In this document: positions 1 through 9,756 of the stretch, piece after piece
How positions within the stretch are numbered: the first letter of the stretch is position 1
Layout of the letters: each line of letters opens with the position of its first letter
Assembly (NCBI GenBank): GCA_030180135.1
Contig: CM058234.1
Span: 4,774,001-4,838,000, forward strand
From: Orychophragmus violaceus
Taxonomy: Eukaryota; Streptophyta; Magnoliopsida; Brassicales; Brassicaceae
Direction: 5' to 3'
Length of the DNA: 64,000 nucleotides
The notes under the pieces: model-generated
Seen by the model: the letters and a program-made list of their open reading frames with translations, nothing else
Databases searched by the model: none
Told to the model about the DNA's origin: nothing
Made by a program: the position numbers and the translations under genes

Positions 1-240
1 CTTACAAAGTATATGAATAGATTCTAAACTTCAATATCCGAAAAACCGGAATCAAAATACTGAATCTGAATCGAATTTGAACCCGAACCCACTATATTTG
101 TTTTATGATTTCGGATATCTGAAACTGAACCGAATCTGAATGGAATCGAACCGATCCAAATAAATCTTATATGCATAGATTCGAAAATCCGAAAATCCAA
201 AAAGCTCAAACACAACCCGAACGGATATCCACACGTCCAT
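1..240. repeat. Dispersed repeat-like tract (CCGAA/GGATATCC words)
   Basis: The tract is rich in degenerate words such as CCGAACC, CGGATATC and GAACGGATATCC, a style seen in dispersed Brassicaceae repeats. No coding frame of note, terminal repeat or target duplication is visible, and the left edge is cut by the window. The class cannot be assigned. Confidence 0.35.
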
Positions 241-2247
241 ATCTACCCTTCACTTAGACTTAGTTAATGTTGAAAATTTTGCAATTTAAAAAAAAAAAAA
301 AATACTGAAAAAGTTATATTACGTACTAATGCATATAGAAGTAGTGTTTCAATCTTAAAATGAATTATAAATAAATAGAAAAATCTTAAAGGTACAGACT
401 ACAGTGAAATGAAAATCAGCCGAGTCCAACGAAATTATCATGTGAACAATGATTGGTGGAAGTGTTTCGATATGCATCGCTCGTTACCTATATAACACTG
501 TATCAGTATCGATCACTGTGCCAGTAGATGTACGACCAATCATACGAGTGTCAACGTTTCCCGTTTTCAACAATTTTTTTAACATTAGTTTTCAACAAAT
601 TTTCTATTAACATATAAGTACACTAAATTTAATCATATTAAATATGGATGTTTTTTTTTTTGGTTAATTCTAAATGTTTTCACAACCATGGCTGAACCAA
701 TTTACTTTTTTTTTTCAGCAAATAAAGTGATATTCTGAACCAATTTACTATTAATGCTTTCATAACCATACTTTTTATTTTATTTTTTTCAGCTCTAATT
801 TACTTACAGATTTGATCATAGTATAAAATTTAGTGGTTCGTATAAGTGTATTGTCGTTGTATCACCATCTAAATTTAATTATATCCAAATTTAAATCTGT
901 ATTTCATATGTTGTTATCAGGAAAAAAAAAATTAGGAATATTATTTCTTCATAAATTTTGGAATAATTCATAAGAGATTTTTTTGTCAACTCATAAGAGA
1001 TTATTCAACTGAGATGGGGAGGAGTTAATGTTAACCAATAAATTATGCACTAACCGAACTTTTTGTTTAAACAAAAGAAAAATGTTGTCGTGTGGATCCC
1101 ATGCATGTCAGCTTTATAAACAGCTGTCGAATAATATGTCATACAGACAAATCATTTCTTCCTAGTCAAATAATAAAACATTTTTTCATTTTTGGGGGAC
1201 AAATAAAATGGAGTAGCTTTTAAGCAGATGGTTAACTTCTTAACGTTGCGTATATACTCATCAATCACAAAAACGAAAATAAAAACGTTATTAATTTTTT
1301 ATATCTTAGAATTTTATATCACTTTTTAATATTTTTGTACTATTTTGTAAACTTTTACTATTTTTACTTATCGCTAATATTATCATTCTATTTTTATTCA
1401 CCAATCCAACACTAATTTATTTTTATATAGATAGTGATTGGTTAGAACTGTGATTTTAAAATTTATTTTTAAACTGTGATTTAAAAATAATTGTTTTGAT
1501 TCTTAAAAAACAAAAACCATAATTTTTAGTTTTTAAAAAAGTATGATGTTAGTGATGAAAAAAAAACTGTAAAAATTTTTTGGAACATTTTTAAAACTGT
1601 TATAACTTTAAAACTAATAAATTTTGATTGGTAAAAATAAAACTTTAACGGGGGTGATTGGTAATGGCTTTAGAATCTCTTTAAAGCCTAATTTCTTTCC
1701 AAAGCACACAATCTAATCCAATCATGCTTTGTAAATATTTTTTTGTCCAAAGTTTTTTATTATTTATTATTTTTTGTTTTGGTTGTACAAAGCTAAATAT
1801 GCAGAGTAAAAAAATTGAGCTGTGAAAAACGAAAAATATTTTCACAGCCAAAAACCTATATCAATTAAATTTAAAGCCAAATCAAAAAGATCTACAATAT
1901 AATTTATACAGCAAAAAAATAAAAGTCACGGTTCTTCCGATCAATCCCAATGTCTATAAAAATTTCACAGCTACACAGCCAGTTTGCCAAAACACAGCCA
2001 TAATAAAGCATTTTAATATGGAAAGAATGGAATCCCAGACATCACTATGGAGGCTTGTTGGGCCAGAGTCACGTGGTTAGCACGCGGATCCAGGTCCATT
2101 AACAAACTAATGATCAATATTTTAACATTATTTATTTATTATTGTCTTTTTAAATATCCCATTGTTAAGAATACTCCCCAAAAATTTTCTGGTCGCTCTC
2201 CATATCCATCATTTTAAATTCATTTTAAATACTCCATAGGGCAATAA
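241..2247. other. AT-rich intergenic DNA, no gene seen
   Basis: About 2 kb of AT-rich sequence with homopolymer runs and no coding frame worth calling. It includes one tiny target-primed insertion (968-1002). Between 1420 and 2010 several GTGATTGG-type words hint at old MITEs, but no paired termini could be found. Confidence 0.6.
968..1002 (-). mobile_element. Micro-insertion from target-primed reverse transcription
   Basis: A 12-bp direct repeat (TCATAAGAGATT at 968-979 and 991-1002) flanks an 11-bp insert, TTTTTGTCAAC. Read on the minus strand the insert is GTTGACAAAAA, a poly(A)-ended 3' tip like the LINE tail near 8903-8921. This is the signature of an extremely 5'-truncated non-LTR insertion. 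Confidence 0.6.
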
Positions 2248-2649
2248 TGTTTTGTGGATGGATCCTCGAAAGAAGGTGATCAATTTACAGAGCAAGGTTG
2301 GATTAGTGGTTATGAGAGAGATGCAAATATTTTGATGGGAGCAATGAATATCAGATCAAGTTTATCCTCATTACATGCAGAATTTGAAGCCTTGGTATGG
2401 GTTATGGAATGCATGAAGCAACTTAGATATCAGCACATCACATTTGCAACAGACTATCCAGAATTGGCGAAGATAGTGTCGGAACCAGAAGAATGGCCAA
2501 CTTTCTCGATTCACTTAGACGAGTTCCAAGCAAGGAATGATTACTTCGCAACGTTCGAACTCATTCATGTATCACGCACAATAAACTTGACGGCGGACAG
2601 ACTAACACGGAGTACACGTCTAAGGTCTTCACATTCAATCCACGTTGGT
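2248..2649 (+). pseudogene. LINE-type RNase H fragment, 5' part (split by LTR element)
   Basis: An open stretch of about 130 codons resembles the RNase H-like domain (RVT_3 type) at the end of plant LINE ORF2 and related proteins. It opens with FVDGSS (first catalytic Asp region), has HAEFEAL in the middle, and HVSRTINLTADRLTR near the end, where family members usually have R-x-x-N-x-x-AD-x-L-A/T. A stop codon lies just upstream and there is no ATG, so it is a 5'-truncated fragment rather than a gene. The frame is interrupted at 2650 by the LTR element. Across one copy of the target duplication it continues at 8847 with a PP-x-W motif, a stop, and a poly(A) run at about 8908-8921. Confidence 0.75.
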
Positions 2650-4198
2650 TGATGCGGGATAATTTTAGATTCCTAATCAATTACCCAAATGCACATGCCA
2701 TTGTAGCATTTGAGGTATCAATCCAAGGAGGCAAGAAGAGTAGCCAATCAAGAATACAAGATACTACTAAAGCTAAGCTAAGTCTAGAAAGAGTTTAAAC
2801 TAACAACCTAAAGACAAATCAAATCAAGAAGCAAGCAAGGGAAAACACTAAACAAAGAGAGAAATAAGATAAAAAGGAGGGTTCTAGGATGAGGCTACGG
2901 ATACTAGATGGTTTAGAGACAATCAAGGATGCTTCAATCAATCAAACATTGCTAAACAAGGCTAATGATCATAATTAAGCTAATCACATTCTCATGTTCA
3001 TAACTCCTATGCTAATCAAGCAATCATTCAATTCTCATTTGCAAATTACAAGACAAGCATGCATTAATATCCATCAAGCACCTTTTAGCAAAGCTAATCC
3101 TTAGGCTAAGAACATTAATCATTAGACTAATCCAATCTCTTGGCACTAATCCCTTTGACTAATCCCTAATCAAGATCAAATTATCATTTGTGATTAAGAA
3201 TCAAGCAAGCATTAATTTCAAGTTCTCATTACCAATAATCACCTTAGACAACTAATCTCTTAGGCTAAGATATGGAAATCCTCTAAAAAGTTCATTCAAG
3301 CATTTCATCGAACACCTTTCGGGCATGAAAAAGCCTAGCATCTAGATTCAACAATTCCTTGCAACCTAGCATAGAGCACAACTAATTAGAGAAGGATCAT
3401 TCGTAAATAAGTCCTAAGCATCACTAATCATGACTTAAACCTCCTAAATCAACCTCATCCATAAAACCCAAAAACTCTACTCTCTAATCTTCATTGTTCC
3501 CACAAAACCCATTAAGATAGTATGAGATAACAAGATTAAAGAGAGATTAAGAGAAGAAATTAAGAAGATATAAAGAAGTACTTAAATTAAACTCCAAATC
3601 AAAGATTACAAGATTCAAATCCTAAAACAAAACTAAGGCTTAGGTAGCTTAGGGTTTTTAATCCCACAAAATGAGTATTTATAGTTGGGAGCCACGCAGT
3701 GGCATTTTCGTAAATAAAGCTGTCTGGAAATGGTCTTTGCAGGAAACAGTATCGGGCAGTTGCCCGATATGCAGGCCGATATTGATTCTTCTGGGATTCT
3801 GTATCGGCTTGACTGCCCGATATGCAGACCGATATGCTTCAGTCGAGATCTCGTATCGGCCTGGTTGCCCGATATTGAAGCCGATACAGACTCTCGGATT
3901 AAATTTTGCATTTCTGTATCGGCCAAGCAGGCCGATATGGAAGCCGATATTGAGCAGGAATGCTTCTCCTTGGTTCCTTGAGCTCTAGACTTCTCTTCCA
4001 ATGCTCCTCTTAGCTCCATGCACTTCAAATCACCTGCAAAACACCAAGGAAACACTCCAAATGCAACAACCTAACCTAGAATGATACTAAACTCTAAACA
4101 AACCAATAAACAAAGGGAAAAGAAGCTAAATGAGGCTTAAAAGAACCAAAACAAAATCTAATAAACATCCTAATATGCCATGAAATACAAGTATATCA
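2650..4198 (-). repeat. 3' LTR of the non-autonomous Athila-group element
   Basis: 1549 bp, TG...CA termini; it lies exactly 4643 bp from its partner and matches it throughout as far as read. A hairpin array is at 3749-3952. Confidence 0.92.
3749..3952 (-). repeat. Four-unit hairpin array in LTR (TATCGG core), copy 1
   Basis: Four units of about 36 bp begin near 3749, 3800, 3853 and 3917. Each has the order GTATCGG, then GCCCGATAT or GGCCGATAT, then CCGATAT/CCGATAC. In element (minus) sense this is two direct copies of ATATCGGC followed by one inverted copy. Unit spacing is 51-64 bp and the sequence between units is unrelated. Confidence 0.8.
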
Positions 4199-4200
4199 AT

Positions 4201-4212
4201 TCCCCCAAACTT
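4201..4212 (-). other. Polypurine tract of the non-autonomous element
   Basis: The minus strand reads TAAGTTTGGGGGA two bases before the 3' LTR. This is the priming site for plus-strand DNA synthesis. Near-identical words recur inside the element at about 5680 and 5849. Confidence 0.75.
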
Positions 4213-6023
4213 AAACCTTGCTTGTCCACAAGCAAGCATAAGACAATCAATCCATTTGGGAGAAAGGTTTGAAAGAGAGAGTTCAAAGCTTTCAAAATCA
4301 ATTTTTAAGCATAAGTGGAAACAAAGTCAATACAAGCAATTAAGAGCTACAATCAAGTTTACTCTACTTCAAAAGAGTTAGCCATTCCCATCAACACAAG
4401 CATCAAGTTCAAGTCCCAACCTACGCATGAATTCCTATCCTCATTCCTTTTAACATTCATTAAGCAATGGTGGATCATGATTGTGCAAATCAAATGAACA
4501 CATTTGGCTAAGGGTTTAAGGTCTTGAGATAAAAGTGATCTCAAATGAAGTGTGGGTTTCAAAAACAAAGGATCTCTCAAGAAAGGAATGAACTATAGCA
4601 AAATGCTAAGAGTAAGAAACAACTTATGCATACAAGGATAGATTCTCATTCTACCCAAATCCCTATGATGATCTTAACTCTTCTTCTAAACCCAAGATTC
4701 CCTTCCTAAGCTACCCTTTTCTTAAGGCATTTTTGCATTCTTATCCCAACTTTGATCACTTCTTTCTTCTTTAAACACTTAGGGGATTTCTTTTCTTTGC
4801 TTAGCTCTCTCTTTTCTTTTCACTAGTCTCTTTTTATTTTTCTTCTCTTTTAATTCTTGAGCCAACTTTGGCTTCTTTTCTCTCTTTAAAACTTGAGACT
4901 TATCTTTCATAAACACTTAGAGCTATCAACAACTTTTCTTTTTCTTTTCCAATCCCCTCTTTCTTTTCTCAATCCTTTCCTCATTCCCTTTTTTCTTTTC
5001 TTCCCATTTCCCCCAAACTTCTTTCCTATCCTATGCATAGCCCAATGATGTAAGGCTAGCTCTACGATGAAGACCTATCCTTGTCGTTCCAAACTCAACA
5101 CTTTTTGCCTAGTTGATTCAAGAAAAAGGCCTCTCATCTCTCACTAGAGTGTTTAGGCTTGAAGGAAAGCTTGGTTCAAGGTGGGAAAATCTACTTGGAC
5201 TAACAAGAGAGTGGTAGAAAGGGAAAAGATAGTCCAAGTATGTATCAAGTATCCATGAGTTCACCTTTCATTGCACAACATGATAATTCAAGTCACTATT
5301 AAGAGTTCTAATAGATAGGGAATGATTCAAATCACAACATGTTTCAACCAAGAAGTGAACAATAATGCATGAGATCCAAGAAGGGTTCTTCCTTAATTTC
5401 AAGTTCACAAGATGCATCCAATAACCACATGCTCAAACAATTTTTTATAAAGAACATAAGCTTTAACTCTCAAACTTTAATGAATACAATCCTAAATGAC
5501 TTCTAGACTCAATCTTAAGCATGCCAATGCAACTAAATGCTTTCTTTTTGAAAAGGTTTTTTGAAATTTTTCGATTTTTTTTGGATTTTCTATGCCTTAG
5601 ATGAATGCATGAGACTCAAGGGATGCAAAAGAGAAAATAAGATCACAAAACACATTATTAGCAACTTGTCTCCTCCCCCAAACTTAAACCACACATTCCC
5701 TTGTGTGATAGAAGCAAGAGAAAGAGACCAAAGACTAAATAAAAAAAAATGCAAAATCAAAAAGACAAAAGTTGGAGTGTTACTTGGAGAGAGGAATGGA
5801 GAGGAGGAATGGGAGGTGGAGGCATCTTCGAATGTGGCACAAGACTCCCCCAAACTTAGACCATTGCATAGGCTTCATAATCCTTTGGTTTAGCATTGAA
5901 TTCCCTTTGCACCCAAAACTCATTCCCTTCTTCTTTGCATTTTCCCCAAAGCTCCCCAAAAGGATAGACATGGGAATTCCTCCCAAGTGAGCTTGTTTTG
6001 AGTCACTAAGCTTGACTATCCCT
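4213..6023. other. Noncoding internal region of the non-autonomous element
   Basis: No convincing gene. The region is pyrimidine-rich on the plus strand (4720-5010) and contains PPT-like CCCCCAAACTTA words at about 5680 and 5849. Part of it is recognisably related to the 3' untranslated zone of the Athila element. Confidence 0.6.
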
Positions 6024-7178
6024 TCACTCTTTTTGGTTAGGGATGTGGCATGAGTTTGTATCACCGGGATCATACTCATCGTAGAACCACCCCCTAAACT
6101 CTTTCATCCTTATCTCCTCAAAAGGGATCTTCCTTGGATCATGAAAGCTTGGTGATATGGTGGAGACTATATCAAGGTAGTTGTGAAAGGGTTGAGCCAT
6201 TGGAGATCCATCTTCTTCATCCTCCTTGAAGGATTCTTCATTGGGACCATCTTGTTTCTCCAAAGGAATTCCTCCAGTTGGCTTTTGCATGGGATTTGGT
6301 TGCTTTGGCACTTCTTCCATGATTGAGAGCTCATCTTGTGTGTTCTCTTCCTTGATCTCCTTGCACTCAACAACCAACCCATCTTCATAAGTCTCTTCCT
6401 CAACTCTCACAACTTCTTCTACTCCTTCATTGTTTCCATTGGTTGAACCACCTATGATTGTCTCTTCATCATCCTCATCTTCATACCTAATCACAAGGTC
6501 TTCACCAACAGTGCAACCAAGAAGAATTTTGAATTCTTTGATAGTCTCTTCAGCTTCTTTCAAGAACTCATCATGGACTTGAGCATTCTCCTCATGTGTT
6601 GGCTCAACAATACTTGCTTCTTGAGGCAAATGAGCACAATCAATGTTGATCATCCTTAAGCTCTCATTATACCTCTCTTGTCCTTCTAATGCCATCCTTG
6701 CCAAGTTGAGAAGCTCTTGATCACATGATTGGAAAGAGTAATCTTCTTTCAAGAATTCATCTTGGACTTGAGCATTCTCCTCATGTGTTGGCTCAACAAT
6801 GTTTGCATCTTGAGGCAATTGAGCAAAAACAGTGTTGATATTCCTTATGCTTTCATTGTACCTCTCTTGTCCTTCCAATGCCAATTTTGTCATGTTGATA
6901 AGTTCTTCATCATAAGAGATTTGAGAAGAGTGAGTTGATTCATGCTCATGCTCCATGTTCCAAGATTGGTATCCATCACCATATCCATATTGGTACTCAT
7001 GAGAAGAGTACTCATTTGGAAGATCACCTTGATAGGTGGATGTGCTTTCAAAACCATGATGACTTGTAGGGTCCCAAGCCATCTCTCTTTCTTGAGCTTC
7101 TAGCATAGCCCTCAACATTGAAGCTATCTCCGAAGCCATGCTCTCTTCCTTGTGATTTGCACCTTGCAAAAAGAACAA
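6024..7178 (-). CDS. Uncharacterised acidic protein of the non-autonomous element (384 codons)
   Basis: A single uninterrupted frame. The first in-frame ATG is at 7178 and a second, MASEIASMLRAM, at 7139; the second fits a short leader following a possible splice acceptor (TTTTTGCAAG). I do not recognise the family, and there is no zinc knuckle, protease, RT or integrase motif. The N-terminal quarter is rich in His, Tyr and Ser. A tandem duplication of about 58 residues follows, each copy containing LALEGQERYNES or MALEGQERYNES and ending PTHEENAQV-x-DEFLKE. The C-terminal half is strongly acidic with runs of E and D. It lies near the 5' end of the element, where gag would be, and is intact in an element with identical LTRs. 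A packaging or chromatin role is possible but is inference only. Confidence 0.6.
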   Translation of the reverse strand: MFFLQGANHKEESMASEIASMLRAMLEAQEREMAWDPTSHHGFESTSTYQGDLPNEYSSHEYQYGYGDGYQSWNMEHEHESTHSSQISYDEELINMTKLALEGQERYNESIRNINTVFAQLPQDANIVEPTHEENAQVQDEFLKEDYSFQSCDQELLNLARMALEGQERYNESLRMINIDCAHLPQEASIVEPTHEENAQVHDEFLKEAEETIKEFKILLGCTVGEDLVIRYEDEDDEETIIGGSTNGNNEGVEEVVRVEEETYEDGLVVECKEIKEENTQDELSIMEEVPKQPNPMQKPTGGIPLEKQDGPNEESFKEDEEDGSPMAQPFHNYLDIVSTISPSFHDPRKIPFEEIRMKEFRGWFYDEYDPGDTNSCHIPNQKE

Positions 7179-7271
7179 ACACTTGAAAGAGAGTTAGTAA
7201 CCACACAAACAAAAACAAAATAAAAGCTTAGTCTAAAGTAGAATCTAAATCCTAATGGCTATTGCTACACC

Positions 7272-7289
7272 TCCCCGGCAACGGCGCCA
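7272..7289 (-). other. Primer-binding site (tRNA-Asp type)
   Basis: The minus strand reads TGGCGCCGTTGCCGGGGA three bases inside the 5' LTR. This is complementary to the 3' end of plant tRNA-Asp including CCA. The match fixes the element's orientation. Confidence 0.85.
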
Positions 7290-7292
7290 AAT

Positions 7293-8841
7293 TGATGCGG
7301 GATAATTTTAGATTCCTAATCAATTACCCAAATGCACATGCCATTGTAGCATTTGAGGTATCAATCCAAGGAGGCAAGAAGAGTAGCCAATCAAGAATAC
7401 AAGATACTACTAAAGCTAAGCTAAGTCTAGAAAGAGTTTAAACTAACAACCTAAAGACAAATCAAATCAAGAAGCAAGCAAGGGAAAACACTAAACAAAG
7501 AGAGAAATAAGATAAAAAGGAGGGTTCTAGGATGAGGCTACGGATACTAGATGGTTTAGAGACAATCAAGGATGCTTCAATCAATCAAACATTGCTAAAC
7601 AAGGCTAATGATCATAATTAAGCTAATCACATTCTCATGTTCATAACTCCTATGCTAATCAAGCAATCATTCAATTCTCATTTGCAAATTACAAGACAAG
7701 CATGCATTAATATCCATCAAGCACCTTTTAGCAAAGCTAATCCTTAGGCTAAGAACATTAATCATTAGACTAATCCAATCTCTTGGCACTAATCCCTTTG
7801 ACTAATCCCTAATCAAGATCAAATTATCATTTGTGATTAAGAATCAAGCAAGCATTAATTTCAAGTTCTCATTACCAATAATCACCTTAGACAACTAATC
7901 TCTTAGGCTAAGATATGGAAATCCTCTAAAAAGTTCATTCAAGCATTTCATCGAACACCTTTCGGGCATGAAAAAGCCTAGCATCTAGATTCAACAATTC
8001 CTTGCAACCTAGCATAGAGCACAACTAATTAGAGAAGGATCATTCGTAAATAAGTCCTAAGCATCACTAATCATGACTTAAACCTCCTAAATCAACCTCA
8101 TCCATAAAACCCAAAAACTCTACTCTCTAATCTTCATTGTTCCCACAAAACCCATTAAGATAGTATGAGATAACAAGATTAAAGAGAGATTAAGAGAAGA
8201 AATTAAGAAGATATAAAGAAGTACTTAAATTAAACTCCAAATCAAAGATTACAAGATTCAAATCCTAAAACAAAACTAAGGCTTAGGTAGCTTAGGGTTT
8301 TTAATCCCACAAAATGAGTATTTATAGTTGGGAGCCACGCAGTGGCATTTTCGTAAATAAAGCTGTCTGGAAATGGTCTTTGCAGGAAACAGTATCGGGC
8401 AGTTGCCCGATATGCAGGCCGATATTGATTCTTCTGGGATTCTGTATCGGCTTGACTGCCCGATATGCAGACCGATATGCTTCAGTCGAGATCTCGTATC
8501 GGCCTGGTTGCCCGATATTGAAGCCGATACAGACTCTCGGATTAAATTTTGCATTTCTGTATCGGCCAAGCAGGCCGATATGGAAGCCGATATTGAGCAG
8601 GAATGCTTCTCCTTGGTTCCTTGAGCTCTAGACTTCTCTTCCAATGCTCCTCTTAGCTCCATGCACTTCAAATCACCTGCAAAACACCAAGGAAACACTC
8701 CAAATGCAACAACCTAACCTAGAATGATACTAAACTCTAAACAAACCAATAAACAAAGGGAAAAGAAGCTAAATGAGGCTTAAAAGAACCAAAACAAAAT
8801 CTAATAAACATCCTAATATGCCATGAAATACAAGTATATCA
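7293..8841 (-). repeat. 5' LTR of the non-autonomous Athila-group element
   Basis: 1549 bp; partner of 2650-4198. It carries the second copy of the hairpin array at 8392-8595 and the promoter for element transcription, which runs leftward. Confidence 0.92.
8392..8595 (-). repeat. Four-unit hairpin array in LTR (TATCGG core), copy 2
   Basis: Same as the array at 3749-3952. It lies about 246-449 bp from the start of the LTR in element sense, close to the position of the array in the Athila LTR (about 270-495 bp). Confidence 0.8.
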
Positions 8842-8846
8842 TTGGT

Positions 8847-8921
8847 CCGGAGCCACCAAACTGGATTAGTGAAAAATAGGTTCATTAGTTACTATCTTGT
8901 TGACAAAAAAAAAAAAAAATC
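8847..8921 (+). pseudogene. LINE RNase H fragment, 3' end with poly(A)
   Basis: Continuation of the fragment at 2248-2649 after the LTR element. The frame ends within about ten codons (PP-x-W-I-S-E-K then TAG). After a short 3' UTR come GTTGAC and a run of about 14 A. The poly(A) tail marks the fragment as a 5'-truncated LINE copy rather than a host gene. Confidence 0.65.
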
Positions 8922-9321
8922 ATTATTACCATCTCAACGTGATATGTTGAAGTGTTGTGCAAAAATCCAGCACACTTTATCAGCATTATTAGAAAATCAT
9001 ATTTATTTGATAAAGATCTGATCGTTATGGTATGATACTAGGAAAGATAAATTTATATTTATTTGATAAAGATCTTATAGTTATGATATTATATTATGAA
9101 AGATAAAATCAGCTTAAAATGATTTGGAAGTTAAACTGAGTCAATACTATTAAAAATAGAGTGTTTGAAAAACTAACTTTTATTTCATATATTTATTACG
9201 AAAAATACCATTAGAACAAATTAGTTTTTAAATATTCATTAAAATTATTTTGGGTTTACTAAAATTAGATTATTTGTGAATCATGATAAATATTTTTTAA
9301 TTAATAATTATATCCCAAAAT

Positions 9322-9748
9322 CAGTGTTCAAGAAAGCGCTAGGCGCTAGTCAGGCGGTGAGCCAACGTCTAGCGTCTAGAACGCTTAATCGGAAGCCTAG
9401 ATTGTAACTAGGCGGCCTAAACGTTTATAAGATTGAACAATATATTGAATATATACAACAACATATATGAAATATCATGATTTATAAATAATAAAATTCA
9501 TTTTAATTTATTATAATATATGAAATATCATGATTTATAAATAATAAAATTTATTTTAATTTATTATCATAAGATTTTATAATATAATATACAAATTATC
9601 ACAGTTTATAAATAATAAATATTATATTAATTTATTATTATTATATTATGACTTTCTAGGCGGATTAAAAGGTAGTCGGGACGGTTCATGAGAGCCTAGC
9701 GCCTAGGCGGGGCCTAAACGGGCGCCTAGAACACTTTTTAGAACAGTG
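9322..9748. mobile_element. hAT-type MITE, 427 bp
   Basis: The ends are CAGTGTTC on the left and, read inward from the right, CACTGTTC, followed by related GC-rich GCGCTAGGCG / GGCGCCTAG subterminal words. An 8-bp target duplication, CCCAAAAT, flanks it exactly (9314-9321 and 9749-9756), as in the hAT superfamily. The AT-rich core contains a tandem duplication of about 57 bp (about 9466-9580) plus a degenerate third copy. It encodes no transposase. Confidence 0.85.
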
Positions 9749-9756
9749 CCCAAAAT

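Larger units (their letters stand above)
2650..8841 (-). mobile_element. Non-autonomous Athila-group LTR retrotransposon, very young
   Basis: A complete 6.2-kb LTR element in minus orientation. Two 1549-bp LTRs (2650-4198, 7293-8841) start TG and end CA and look identical by eye. The target duplication TTGGT is at 2645-2649 and 8842-8846. The primer-binding site matches the 3' end of plant tRNA-Asp, and a polypurine tract sits against the 3' LTR. There is no gag, protease, RT or integrase; the internal region has one 384-codon frame (6024-7178) and about 1.8 kb of noncoding DNA. That noncoding part (about 4950-5220, read in minus sense) resembles 50920-51100 of the Athila element downstream. 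Shared words include GGAACGACAA and AAGTTTGGGGG, and both carry GCTTGTGGACAAGCAA next to the PPT. It must therefore be mobilised in trans by an Athila-type relative. Confidence 0.92.

Noticed and set aside
1649..2015. Possible MITE starting GGGGTGATTGG
   Set aside because: No matching inverted end or target duplication could be located.
3749..3952. Regularly spaced repeats resembling a CRISPR array
   Set aside because: The context is plant LTR DNA, units are degenerate and internally palindromic, and no cas genes are present.
3633..4055. Open frames on both strands across the LTR hairpin array (also 8276-8698)
   Set aside because: They follow the inverted repeats, occur in both LTRs identically and on both strands, and have no start context or known motif.
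7272..7289. Sequence matching a tRNA-Asp 3' end as a tRNA gene
   Set aside because: Only the 18-nt primer-binding complement is present; the rest of a tRNA is not there.
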